DNA of 34,959 bases from Bacteroidales bacterium (lineage in GTDB: Bacteria; Bacteroidota; Bacteroidia; Bacteroidales; UBA4181). The notes under the pieces are model-generated. The model did no database searches, was not told where the DNA came from, and saw only the letters and a list, made by a program, of their open reading frames with translations. Positions 22,285 to 30,142 of the stretch are shown here, in pieces; position 1 is the first letter of the stretch; every line of letters begins with the position of its first letter. Made by a program: the position numbers and the translations under genes. The DNA lies in contig JAISOY010000141.1 in assembly GCA_031275285.1 (NCBI GenBank), forward strand, positions 1-34,959. The letters are read 5' to 3'.

Positions 22285-23434
22285 GGGGTTTTTCTGTGAT
22301 TGTCTGGTATAATTCTGTGATTTTTCCCGTAAAGTAATCCCATGAAAAACGTAATTTCTCTGTTTCCATGTTCACTCTAAAATCCGGTAAATAATGTTGG
22401 GAATAAATTTCTTCAATAGCCTGTGCAATAGCAGAAGAATCCGGGGGGACAACCAGTCCGACCTTATGGTCCGGAACGATTTCTGATAATCCGCCCACAT
22501 CTGTTACAACCATGGGAACATCGAATTGGTAAGCAATTTGTGTTACCCCGCTTTGGGTCGCACTTTTATAGGGTTGTACAACCATATCGGCCAGCGAAAA
22601 ATAGTATTTTACTTCTTCATCCTTGATGAACCAGTCGTGTAACAGGACATCATTATTCAGCCCCAGTTTTTCTATCTGTTGCAGGTATTTTGTTTTGTCC
22701 GTGTAAAATTCGCCGGCAATCAATAGCTTTTTCCCCTGGGTGACCCCATTCTTTTTTAATTCACCCCATGCGTCGATCATCAGATCCAATCCCTTGTAGT
22801 CACGTATCAGGCCGAAGAACAATACGTAGTTAAGGTCCGTTGCCATATCCAGATGCTCACAGGCTGCTTCTTTCGACACTTTTTCTCCAAAATTACTGAA
22901 CACCGGATGGGGTGCAAATACGGAAGGTTTCCCGGTAGTGAACAGATCCAGATCATCTTTTACCTGTCGGGACATATAGATGAATCCGTCTACTGTCCTG
23001 ACAAAATAACGGGTGAGCCAGCCATCGTAAAAATGTTTCTCGTGTGGGATCACATTATCCAGTTGCGATATGATGACCGTATGTTTATTTTTCCGGATAA
23101 TCCTGCAGATAGTGCCCAGGCAGGGAGCCATAAAAGGTGTCCAGTATTTAAGGATCACCATATCGGGACGTTGTTTCCTGATGTAACGTCCTATGCGTAT
23201 CCAGTTAAACGGGTTTACGGAACTGACCATACGTGTTATGTGCAGGTCATCAGGAGACGGGGAGTCGGAAAATTGTGTTTTGCCGGGAAATAACAGTTCG
23301 GGATATTGTAATTTGAATGTGATGATTTGTACGTCCTTTCCTTTCCGGGTAAAGGTACGTGCCAGCATTTCATTGAACGAAGCCAGTCCGCCCCTGTATG
23401 GATATGCCGTACCCAGGATAACTATATGGTCCAT
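22277..23434 (-). CDS. GT4-family glycosyltransferase
   Basis: A 385-aa GT-B retaining glycosyltransferase. The N-terminal half (1-190) starts IVILGTAYPYRGGLASFNEML, the acceptor-side glycine loop of GT4 enzymes. The C-terminal half has LFFGLIRDYKGLDLMIDAW, KKLLIAGEFY, the helix LADMVVQPYKSATQSGVTQIAY and TDVGGLSEIV, which bind the nucleotide sugar. No membrane helix is evident, so it should be cytoplasmic or peripheral. It is divergent from the GDP-heptose gene set, with promoter boxes for both between them; it may add heptose or a neighbouring sugar to a surface glycan, but donor and acceptor are not determinable. Confidence 0.9.
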   Translation of the reverse strand: MDHIVILGTAYPYRGGLASFNEMLARTFTRKGKDVQIITFKLQYPELLFPGKTQFSDSPSPDDLHITRMVSSVNPFNWIRIGRYIRKQRPDMVILKYWTPFMAPCLGTICRIIRKNKHTVIISQLDNVIPHEKHFYDGWLTRYFVRTVDGFIYMSRQVKDDLDLFTTGKPSVFAPHPVFSNFGEKVSKEAACEHLDMATDLNYVLFFGLIRDYKGLDLMIDAWGELKKNGVTQGKKLLIAGEFYTDKTKYLQQIEKLGLNNDVLLHDWFIKDEEVKYYFSLADMVVQPYKSATQSGVTQIAYQFDVPMVVTDVGGLSEIVPDHKVGLVVPPDSSAIAQAIEEIYSQHYLPDFRVNMETEKLRFSWDYFTGKITELYQTITEKPHS

Positions 23435-23475
23435 ATTATGTCCTAATATTGAGCAATGTTGATAAATACAGCCAA

Positions 23476-23483
23476 CAAATATA
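23476..23483 (-). promoter_or_regulatory. candidate -7 element for the GT4 gene
   Basis: The minus strand reads TATATTTG here, matching TAnnTTTG, 41 bases before the GT4 start codon. A -33 element is not clear. Confidence 0.4.
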
Positions 23484-23505
23484 CAGATATAATCAATAAG
23501 ATGCT

Positions 23506-23513
23506 TATTTTTG
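23506..23513 (+). promoter_or_regulatory. candidate -7 element for the heptose genes
   Basis: TATTTTTG matches TAnnTTTG. It lies 17 bases before the ATG at 23531 and downstream of the alternative start at 23456, so it supports the later start for the first heptose gene. Confidence 0.45.
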
Positions 23514-23530
23514 TTTTTTTAACCCTGATC

Positions 23531-24562
23531 ATGATTCATCGAAGTAAAGCACCGTTTCGTTTAGGTATTGCAGGAGGAGGAACAGACCTGTCCCCTTATA
23601 CGGATATATACGGAGGCGCCATCCTGAATGTAACGGTCAATCTATATGCTTATGCCACTTTGCGTCCGTTGAATAATGGTAAAGTACGTTTCATCCATGC
23701 TTCCGGCATAACAGAGGAACTGGACGCGATTGCCGAATTACCGGTGGAAGGGGAATTGTTGTTACAAAAAGGTGTCTATAATTCCATTGTAAGAAAATAC
23801 AACAAAGGCCAGCCGTTATCTTTTGAGCTGACCACCTCCATGGATGTTCCGACCGGTTCCGGATTAGGGACTTCCTCGACATTGGTCGTGGCTATATTGG
23901 GTGCATTTACCGAATGGCTCCGGTTGCCGCTCGGGGAATATGATATAGCTCATTATGCGTATGAGATAGAACGTATTGACCTAGGGATGGCAGGGGGAAG
24001 ACAAGATCAATATGCTGCGACATTCGGGGGAGTCAATTTTATGGAATTTCAGCAGGATGATAAAGTCATTGTCAATCCATTGAGGATACGTCAGGAAATA
24101 CTAAAGGAATGGGCGTTCAGTACGGTTTTATACTATACCAGCCAGCAACGGAGTTCAGGTGTTATAATTGAAGAGCAACAGCAGAATGTGCGCGACCGGC
24201 GGTCCGAATCACTGGAAGCCATGCATAATGTGAAAAAAGAAGCATACAGGATGAAAAACTGTTTACTGAGGAATGAGTTGCATGAGCTTGGAAAATCCCT
24301 GAATGTGAGTTGGAACAACAAGAAAAAAATGGCCCATCAGATATCCAATCCGAAAATAGACCTGATCTATGAGACTGCTGTGAAAAACGGCGCATTGGGT
24401 GGTAAGATATCCGGTGCCGGAGGCGGAGGTTACCTTTTCTTCTATTGTCCGGGGATTTCCCGTTATGCAGTGATCAACGCTTTAAATGCTTTAGAAATGG
24501 GATCCGTACAACATATGGATTTTAGTAAACAGGGTTTATATACATGGACTACACAAGAATAA
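23531..24562 (+). CDS. hddA: D-glycero-alpha-D-manno-heptose 7-phosphate kinase (HddA-like, GHMP family)
   Basis: HddA phosphorylates D-glycero-D-manno-heptose 7-phosphate at C1 to the alpha-1,7-bisphosphate. The 343-aa GHMP kinase begins RSKAPFRLGIAGGGTDLSPY, has the phosphate loop DVPTGSGLGTSSTL (about 105-118), MAGGRQDQYAATFGG, and the third motif KISGAGGGGYLFF near 305-317. The frame extends upstream to an ATG at 23456, giving a hydrophobic extra leader not seen in the family; the ATG at 23531 is chosen because the protein start then fits and the promoter box at 23506 precedes it. It overlaps gmhA by 19 bases and heads a four-gene pathway set. Confidence 0.9.
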   Translation: MIHRSKAPFRLGIAGGGTDLSPYTDIYGGAILNVTVNLYAYATLRPLNNGKVRFIHASGITEELDAIAELPVEGELLLQKGVYNSIVRKYNKGQPLSFELTTSMDVPTGSGLGTSSTLVVAILGAFTEWLRLPLGEYDIAHYAYEIERIDLGMAGGRQDQYAATFGGVNFMEFQQDDKVIVNPLRIRQEILKEWAFSTVLYYTSQQRSSGVIIEEQQQNVRDRRSESLEAMHNVKKEAYRMKNCLLRNELHELGKSLNVSWNNKKKMAHQISNPKIDLIYETAVKNGALGGKISGAGGGGYLFFYCPGISRYAVINALNALEMGSVQHMDFSKQGLYTWTTQE

Positions 24563-25131
24563 TCACCCAAAGGATAGAAAGTCATATCGAAACGGCCAAT
24601 GCTACATTGTCAGATCGGTATCTATTGGAGAAAACGGCGCATATCACCGGTTTACTGGTTGATTGTTACCGTGCGGGAAATAAATTATATATATGCGGAA
24701 ATGGGGGCAGCGCTGCAGATGCGCAGCATATTGCAGCTGAACTGAGCGGGAAATTCTATATAGACCGTTCTTCTTTGTTTGCGGAAGCCATGCATGTAAA
24801 TACCTCTTACATGACCGCAGTTGCCAATGATTATGGATTCGATTATGTATATGAACGTATCATTGACGGTCAGGGAAGGGCAGGAGATGTGCTGATCGGA
24901 CTGTCAACTTCCGGAAATTCCGCTAATATCCTCAGGGCTGTGAACAAAGCCAATGAGAAAGGAATGGTGACCATCGGACTGACAGGAAAACAAGGTGGCC
25001 AACTATTAAAAACAGTGCAACACAATATTTGTGTCCCTTCGGATGATACACCCAGGATACAGGAAATACATATTTTACTGATGCATATTGTCTGCGAATT
25101 GGTAGAATCTGCTTTATTTTCAAAAAAATGA
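24544..25131 (+). CDS. gmhA: sedoheptulose 7-phosphate isomerase
   Basis: GmhA converts sedoheptulose 7-phosphate to D-glycero-D-manno-heptose 7-phosphate, the first step of activated heptose synthesis. The 195-aa product is a SIS-domain protein of family length, with the signature ICGNGGSAADAQHIAAELSG (about 51-70), the phosphate-binding GLSTSGNSANIL, TIGLTGKQGGQL, and the metal-linked end DTPRIQEIHILLMH. It overlaps hddA by 19 bases and hddC by 4 (ATGA), so the genes are tightly coupled. Confidence 0.95.
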   Translation: MDYTRIITQRIESHIETANATLSDRYLLEKTAHITGLLVDCYRAGNKLYICGNGGSAADAQHIAAELSGKFYIDRSSLFAEAMHVNTSYMTAVANDYGFDYVYERIIDGQGRAGDVLIGLSTSGNSANILRAVNKANEKGMVTIGLTGKQGGQLLKTVQHNICVPSDDTPRIQEIHILLMHIVCELVESALFSKK

Positions 25132-25850
25132 AGGAAGCGATCATCCTGGCGGGAGGATTCGGGACACGCTTGCAATCCGTAATTTCTGATGTGCCGAAAC
25201 CCATGTCCCCAATCGGGAACCAACCGTTTCTGGAAATTTTGCTCCGGCAATTGTCATTTTATGGATTCTCGAAAGTAATCTTGTCGGTAGGATACAAACA
25301 TGAAGTGATCCGGAATTATTTCGGTCATCGTTTTTCCTCCATGCAGATTGAATATTGTATCGAAGATACCCCATTGGGAACAGGGGGAGCTATTCTTCGC
25401 TCAATGTCCATGCTGACATCCGATGATGTACTGGTCATGAACGGAGACAGTATTTTTTTGCTTCCTTTGGATGTGTTTTATCATTTTTACCGGAGCCAAC
25501 AAACACCCGTCAGTATCGCTTTGAAAGCAGCAAATGATTTCGACCGCTATGGCGCCGTTATCCTTGATGGTGATAAAGTCATCGGTTTTGAAGAAAAGAA
25601 ACAGGTCGCACATGGTGTATTTAATGCCGGTTTGTACTGGCTGAAATCCTCCGTTAAAAATAAAATAAGTGCGCTTGGGGAGCAGGGTGCTTTCTCCTTT
25701 GAAAAAGAGGTACTGGAAAAACAACGCTTACCCATGTCGGGATGTGTATTCCATGATTATTTTATCGATATTGGTATTCCGGAGGATTATCAGAAAGCAC
25801 AGGAAGAATTGACGAACGTTTTTGAGTATTATGTGGGCGGTAAAAAATAA
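25128..25850 (+). CDS. hddC: heptose 1-phosphate guanylyltransferase (HddC-like nucleotidyltransferase)
   Basis: HddC-type enzymes activate D-glycero-alpha-D-manno-heptose 1-phosphate with GTP to GDP-heptose. The 240-aa nucleotidyltransferase has AIILAGGFGTRLQSV (nucleotide loop, residues 4-18), VPKPMSPIGNQPFLE, EDTPLGTGGAIL, the metal-binding aspartate in VMNGDSIF (about 103-110), and FNAGLYWL. The sequence alone could also fit a sugar-1-phosphate nucleotidyltransferase of another kind; the neighbours gmhA, hddA and gmhB make the heptose reading best. It overlaps gmhA by 4 bases and gmhB by 20. Confidence 0.88.
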   Translation: MKEAIILAGGFGTRLQSVISDVPKPMSPIGNQPFLEILLRQLSFYGFSKVILSVGYKHEVIRNYFGHRFSSMQIEYCIEDTPLGTGGAILRSMSMLTSDDVLVMNGDSIFLLPLDVFYHFYRSQQTPVSIALKAANDFDRYGAVILDGDKVIGFEEKKQVAHGVFNAGLYWLKSSVKNKISALGEQGAFSFEKEVLEKQRLPMSGCVFHDYFIDIGIPEDYQKAQEELTNVFEYYVGGKK

Positions 25851-26367
25851 AGAAAGCGCTGTTTTTCTGGACAGGGATGGAGTGATCAACCGGAAAATAG
25901 AAGGGGATTATGTGCGCGACTTGTCACAATTCGAACTATTACCGGGAGCCGTGGACGCTATTGTACAACTGGGAAAAATGTTCCAATATGTATTTATTGT
26001 TACCAATCAGCAGGGAATAGGTAAAGGAATGATGACCGATGCGGACCTGGAGCGTATTCACAACTACATCATCCGCCGGGTGGAGGAAGCCGGAGGAACC
26101 ATTACCCGGATCTATTATTGTCCGTCGCTGGAATCTGCCGGTGATCCCAACAGGAAACCTGGTATCGGAATGGGTATGCAGGCGAAAAAAGATTTTCCCG
26201 GGATCGATTTTAGCCGGTCCCTGATGATAGGTGACGCACCGTCCGACCTGCTTTTTGCGAAAGGATTGGGCATGAAATTTATCTTTATATCGGAAACATC
26301 CATACCCGGAGCAACATATACCTGTCGTTCATTATCGGAAACGGTCGGTATGATTGAGCATTTATAA
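25831..26367 (+). CDS. gmhB: D-glycero-D-manno-heptose 1,7-bisphosphate 7-phosphatase (GmhB-like, HAD family)
   Basis: GmhB removes the C7 phosphate of heptose 1,7-bisphosphate. The 178-aa HAD phosphatase shows the nucleophile motif FLDRDGVIN (about 12-20), the threonine motif FIVTNQQGIGKG, and GDAPSDLLFA with the acidic magnesium residues. The usual zinc loop C-x-H...C-x-C is degenerate: the corresponding stretch reads YYCPSLESAGDPNRKPG, with only one cysteine. A TTG at 25822 would extend it by three residues, but the ATG at 25831 is preferred. Its overlap with hddC supports the same pathway; the alpha-anomer is the expected substrate by analogy with the Bacteroides enzyme. Confidence 0.9.
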   Translation: MWAVKNKESAVFLDRDGVINRKIEGDYVRDLSQFELLPGAVDAIVQLGKMFQYVFIVTNQQGIGKGMMTDADLERIHNYIIRRVEEAGGTITRIYYCPSLESAGDPNRKPGIGMGMQAKKDFPGIDFSRSLMIGDAPSDLLFAKGLGMKFIFISETSIPGATYTCRSLSETVGMIEHL

Positions 26368-26418
26368 TTTAATAATTATTGATACAAATAAGGAGAAACT
26401 AACGAACCTGTACCTAAT

Positions 26419-26784
26419 TCAGTTGTTCCTGAATGATAAGATATGTACCGAAACCCCAATAGCAATCAACAGCAGTAATCCCCTGATCCACCAGCTTTCT
26501 ATGACGAAGACCACACAGTATAGTATGGTTCCCCATAAAAGGGTCAGCGATAATATTTTTGCCCTTAACGGTATGACTTTCTTTTCCTTATAATCCTGTA
26601 TGTATTTTCCTAAGACCGGTTGGCGTATCAGCCAGTCATAATATTTGGGAGAACTTCTGTAATACAGATATGAGGTCAGTAACAGAAATGGAGTAGTCGG
26701 CAGTAACGGTAGAAAAATTCCGATGATGCCGAGTGTCAGGCTGATCGTTCCCAGAACAATAAAAAGAATACGGATCAGGGGCAT
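26419..26784 (-). CDS. DUF454 (YbaN-like) inner-membrane protein
   Basis: A 121-aa membrane protein of the DUF454/YbaN family, function unknown. The family signature GIIGIFLPLLPTTPFLLL (about 19-36) lies in the first hydrophobic hairpin, followed by the cytoplasmic block YLYYRSSPKYYDWLIRQPVLGKYI (cited in part: SSPKYYDWLI) and two C-terminal hydrophobic segments (about 82-116). It is last in the panB-led minus-strand operon, 9 bases after the rhomboid gene. Its convergence with gmhB leaves a 51-base gap without a GC-rich hairpin. Confidence 0.9.
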   Translation of the reverse strand: MPLIRILFIVLGTISLTLGIIGIFLPLLPTTPFLLLTSYLYYRSSPKYYDWLIRQPVLGKYIQDYKEKKVIPLRAKILSLTLLWGTILYCVVFVIESWWIRGLLLLIAIGVSVHILSFRNN

Positions 26785-26793
26785 TTTTGCAGT

Positions 26794-27405
26794 TTATTGA
26801 AACTGGCCGATGAACACCCTGATCAGGTCAATATCAACCAATAAAGGGAAACAAAATCCGAAAACCGCACCTAGTAAATGGGCGTCATGGTTGACATTAT
26901 CGGCGGCTTTACGGCTGGAATAATAAGAATAGATCAGATAGAGCGGGCCGAAGATATACGCTTTGATCGGAATAAAGCCCATGAATAATAAGGTACTGTT
27001 CGGGTCGAAAAAAATGCTGCAGAACAATACCGCAGAAACAGCTCCCGATGCTCCGACAGAGTTATACCAGATGTCGTCCTTGTGCTTGCGTAAGGTAACC
27101 AGTGAAGATATGACCAGCGCCAGCAGGTAAAAAAGCACATACCAGAACATGGGCATTTTCATCCATGTAAGGTCGGCCATCAGCCGGAAATAGCTTTCCA
27201 CATAGCGTCCGAAAGAGAACAATACCATCATGTTGATGATCAGGTGTAACCAGTCTGCATGAAGCAGTCCGTGTGTGATCAGCCGGTACCATTCCTTACG
27301 GTGATATACCTGGTAGGGATTGAACAGAAGTTTGGCAAACAGGTCCCTGCGTGAGAAAGCAAGGATAGAGACTACGGAGGTGATGATTACAATGATAAGC
27401 GTCAT
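26794..27405 (-). CDS. rhomboid-family intramembrane serine protease
   Basis: A 203-aa polytopic membrane protease that would cut transmembrane helices. The catalytic serine is in SVGASGAVSAV (GxSG, about residue 120) and the catalytic histidine in HDAHLLGAVFGF (about 175). The WYRLITHGLLHADWLHLIINMMVLFSFG stretch (in part: THGLLHADWLHLIINM) is the conserved rhomboid core of helix two. About six membrane segments are visible. It lies 27 bases after the pseudouridine synthase gene and 9 before the DUF454 gene. The substrate is unknown. Confidence 0.93.
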   Translation of the reverse strand: MTLIIVIITSVVSILAFSRRDLFAKLLFNPYQVYHRKEWYRLITHGLLHADWLHLIINMMVLFSFGRYVESYFRLMADLTWMKMPMFWYVLFYLLALVISSLVTLRKHKDDIWYNSVGASGAVSAVLFCSIFFDPNSTLLFMGFIPIKAYIFGPLYLIYSYYSSRKAADNVNHDAHLLGAVFGFCFPLLVDIDLIRVFIGQFQ

Positions 27406-27432
27406 GGTGTGTTGATTGATTCGACGGCAAAA

Positions 27433-28137
27433 TTAATGATTGGATCTGTTTTGAGAAAATTCCGGTAACTTGTCTTTAAAAGCATGCCACAAGACATCGT
27501 CGGGAAGAGGGGCCGTAATGGTTATTTCTTCGTCCTTAACAGGATGTTTGAAGCATATCTGCAGGGCATGCAGATGAATTCCGGCATCTGGGTTGGAACG
27601 GGGATAGCCGTATTTCAGGTCGCCACGGATCGGACACCCGATGGCTCCCAACTGGCATCTGATCTGATGATGACGACCCGTTTCCAGATCTATTTCCAGT
27701 AAATGATAACGGTCCGATGATGCGATATGACGGTAATGTAATATTGCTTTTTTCGTATTGGCTTTCTCCTTTATATGGGCATATGAACGATTTTTATGTG
27801 TATTACGTTCTATATAATGCACCAAAGTATCGCTCTCTTTGGGCGGACGTTCCTTTACGATGGCCCAATAGGTTTTCCGGATGGCCTTTTCCTGGAACAT
27901 CCTGTTCAGCCTTTCCAGGGATTTTGAAGTCCTGGCAAACATCACTACTCCGCTTACCGGCCTGTCTACACGATGTACCACCCCCAAAAAGACTTCACCC
28001 GGTTTATGGTATTTCTTCTTCAGGTAATCTTTTACCGATTGCTCTAACGGAATATCCCCGGTTTTGTCGGATTGTACGATTTCCCCGCTTCGTTTGTTGA
28101 CGATGATCAGATGGTTATCTTCGTAAAGGATTTCCAA
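27433..28137 (-). CDS. RluA-family pseudouridine synthase, TTG start
   Basis: A 234-aa RNA pseudouridine synthase of the RluA family, lacking an S4 domain. It begins ILYEDNHLIIVNKRSGEIVQ, has the catalytic aspartate in VVHRVDRPVSGVVMFART (about residue 59), and TGRHHQIRCQLGAIGCPI near 155-172. The region upstream to the nearest in-frame stop has no ATG or GTG, so the start must be the TTG at 28137, which aligns with the usual family beginning. It lies 26 bases after panB. The target (rRNA or tRNA position) cannot be assigned. Confidence 0.92.
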   Translation of the reverse strand: MEILYEDNHLIIVNKRSGEIVQSDKTGDIPLEQSVKDYLKKKYHKPGEVFLGVVHRVDRPVSGVVMFARTSKSLERLNRMFQEKAIRKTYWAIVKERPPKESDTLVHYIERNTHKNRSYAHIKEKANTKKAILHYRHIASSDRYHLLEIDLETGRHHQIRCQLGAIGCPIRGDLKYGYPRSNPDAGIHLHALQICFKHPVKDEEITITAPLPDDVLWHAFKDKLPEFSQNRSNH

Positions 28138-28163
28138 AGGAAAAGGTTTAAAAAGCGATCCTA

Positions 28164-28979
28164 CTAATATTGTTCTTTTTCATTGGGAAAGTCAGAGGTG
28201 CGTACATCCGTGATGTATTGCTGTACGGCTCCTTTGATCTCTTCAAAAAGGTTAAGGTAACGGCGAAGGAAACGGGGAGAAAACTCATTGTTCAATCCCA
28301 GCATATCGTGTAATACCAGTACCTGCCCGTCTACATGCGGACCTGCACCTATGCCGATAATGGGTATCTTCACTTCCTGAGCTACCTGTGCACCTAACTT
28401 GGCCGGGATTTTTTCAAGAACAATTCCGAAACATCCGAGGCTCTCAAGTAGTTTGGCATCTTCCAGTAGCTTATTGGCTTCGGCGTCTTCCTGGGCGCGT
28501 ACGGCATAAGTTCCGAATTTATTGATGGATTGTGGGGTAAGTCCCAGATGTCCCATTACAGGAATGCCTGCACTAAGTATACGGGTTACGGATTCGCTGA
28601 TCTCACTGCCTCCCTCGATTTTAATGGCGGAAGCGCCTGTCTCTTTCATGATCCGTACTGCAGATGCCAATGCCTGCTTGGAATTCCCCTGGTAAGTGCC
28701 AAACGGCAGATCTACCACCACCAATGCCCGTTTCACACCCCTGACGACTGAAGATGCATAATTGATCATCTCATCCAGAGTGATGGGTAAAGTGGTTTCA
28801 TATCCGGCCATTACGTTGGCCGCAGAATCTCCTACCAGTACTACTTCTATTCCGGCATTGTCGAGAATGCGCGCCATGGAATAATCGTAGGCAGTAAGCA
28901 TCGTGATTTTTTCCCCTTTTAATTTCATCGCACTCAAAACATGAGTGGTTACCCTTTTTACATTCTGATGTACTGACAT
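28164..28979 (-). CDS. panB: 3-methyl-2-oxobutanoate hydroxymethyltransferase
   Basis: PanB makes ketopantoate from alpha-ketoisovalerate and methylene-tetrahydrofolate, the first step of pantothenate synthesis. The 271-aa product has the family landmarks: [34 protein letters not shown] (metal-binding aspartate), [35 protein letters not shown], the glutamate in [11 protein letters not shown], and [21 protein letters not shown] (in part: [14 protein letters not shown]). It heads a minus-strand operon with the pseudouridine synthase, rhomboid and DUF454 genes. It ends in TAG. A strong hairpin lies upstream at 29014, ending the previous gene's transcript. Confidence 0.98.
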   Translation of the reverse strand: MSVHQNVKRVTTHVLSAMKLKGEKITMLTAYDYSMARILDNAGIEVVLVGDSAANVMAGYETTLPITLDEMINYASSVVRGVKRALVVVDLPFGTYQGNSKQALASAVRIMKETGASAIKIEGGSEISESVTRILSAGIPVMGHLGLTPQSINKFGTYAVRAQEDAEANKLLEDAKLLESLGCFGIVLEKIPAKLGAQVAQEVKIPIIGIGAGPHVDGQVLVLHDMLGLNNEFSPRFLRRYLNLFEEIKGAVQQYITDVRTSDFPNEKEQY

Positions 28980-29013
28980 TATATTAACTTCTTATTAATG
29001 TGTGTGAAAAGCA

Positions 29014-29042
29014 ATTGCACGCGTTTCATAAACGCGTGCAAT
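29014..29042 (-). terminator. 13-bp perfect hairpin, probable terminator of the coiled-coil gene
   Basis: ATTGCACGCGTTT at 29014-29026 and AAACGCGTGCAAT at 29030-29042 form a perfect 13-base stem with a 3-base loop. It is 36 bases past the stop of the minus-strand coiled-coil gene. On that strand the stem is followed by TGCTTTTC, a short T-rich tail, so it is read as a terminator with moderate strength. It separates that gene from panB. Confidence 0.65.
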
Positions 29043-29078
29043 CACGATATTATTACCGAACAAGCGTCCGGATAAACA

Positions 29079-29990
29079 TTACTTCAATTCAAATTTAGAG
29101 GTTCCTACCAGATATCCGTCACAATAAATATTTACCTCATAATTACCGACAGTTAACTGGTTGTCATTATCTGCGAAGATACAGGCTTCGATATCCTTGT
29201 TGTCATATTCAACGATACGTTTGGCCGTATAAACGATATCCGCACCTTCCTGTGTAGGGAAAGTATCGTTGGCTTTATTGGCCAATACTTTTCTGTCGGG
29301 CTTGCTAATGACAATATAAAAAAGCTTTTCTCCTGCCAAAGCAACCGGATTTTCACGTACGGTAAAGCATGTTTTCAATTTTTCGATGCGGCGTACCCTT
29401 TGTGTTTCGCTGCTGCGATTGGTCAGTCCCTGCACGACGATGTCGGCTACAGAAAGGATCTGGGCCTTTTGTACGGTAGAGGTCAGGTTATCTTTATCTT
29501 TAGTCAGACGTTCACGTTGCGCCCGCTCCTGCGCCAGGTTTTTTGTCAGCTGTTGTTTTTCAGCTGTGAGCATCTGGTTCCGGGTGTTCAGGGAATCTAC
29601 CTGTACAATATAACTCTTTAATACTTCACGTAAGGTAGATAATTCTTTCTGGTACATTTTGATCTTATAGACATTGTCCGCCTGGACAGCCAATAATTTA
29701 GTGATCCTGTCCTGTTGTTCGTTAGCCAGATTCTGAATGCTATCGTTATCAGTTTTCAATTCACCAAATTGATCCTGGAGATCGGTCAGGTCTTCTTCCA
29801 GCGTTTGCTTCTGTACTTCCAGTATCTCCTGTACTTCCCGTTGTTCGTTTAGTTTTGAAAGCATGATCCCGATACTGGCGCCCAATCCTAAAATTATGAT
29901 TACCAGCAAAATAAGGATTCCTTTCTGTGATTTCTTTGGTCGATCATTATTGTTTACGGGTGCCGCAGGCACTACTTTATCATTTTCCAT
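29079..29990 (-). CDS. single-pass membrane protein with long periplasmic coiled coil
   Basis: A 303-aa protein without a recognised named family. Residues 1-22 are a short charged cytoplasmic part, 23-45 one membrane helix (GILILLVIIILGLGASIGIML), and about 46-180 a Leu/Gln/Glu-rich heptad coiled coil. The C-terminal 110 residues (from about 195) form a beta-rich domain, with EKLKTCFTVRENPVALAGEKL, FYIVISKPD, and a close in GNYEVNIYCDGYLVGTSKFELK (in part: VNIYCDGYLVG). The layout suggests a membrane-anchored scaffold or envelope protein. It is monocistronic between the promoter at 30022 and the terminator at 29014. Confidence 0.85.
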   Translation of the reverse strand: MENDKVVPAAPVNNNDRPKKSQKGILILLVIIILGLGASIGIMLSKLNEQREVQEILEVQKQTLEEDLTDLQDQFGELKTDNDSIQNLANEQQDRITKLLAVQADNVYKIKMYQKELSTLREVLKSYIVQVDSLNTRNQMLTAEKQQLTKNLAQERAQRERLTKDKDNLTSTVQKAQILSVADIVVQGLTNRSSETQRVRRIEKLKTCFTVRENPVALAGEKLFYIVISKPDRKVLANKANDTFPTQEGADIVYTAKRIVEYDNKDIEACIFADNDNQLTVGNYEVNIYCDGYLVGTSKFELK

Positions 29991-30021
29991 ATTTTCAGAT
30001 GTTTAATAAATTAAAATCGCT

Positions 30022-30051
30022 CAAAGTTATATAATCATTTGAATTTTTCAA
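30022..30051 (-). promoter_or_regulatory. Bacteroidota-type promoter of the coiled-coil gene
   Basis: On the minus strand TTG (30051-30049), a 19-base spacer and TAACTTTG (30029-30022) make a good match to the -33/-7 promoter pattern TTG-N19..21-TAnnTTTG. The predicted start near 30015 leaves about 25 bases to the ATG at 29990. This is the most complete promoter found in the window. Confidence 0.65.
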
Positions 30052-30142
30052 TTTTTAGCCGGAATTATTGATAAAAAAAGTTAAAAATAATGCCATGAGG
30101 ACAAATACTTACCTCCTTTTGAGGATGGGAAGTTATAAAAAA

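Noticed and set aside
23456..23530. N-terminal extension of the HddA frame to an ATG at 23456
   Set aside because: It would add 25 residues not typical of GHMP kinases and lies before the likely promoter box at 23506.
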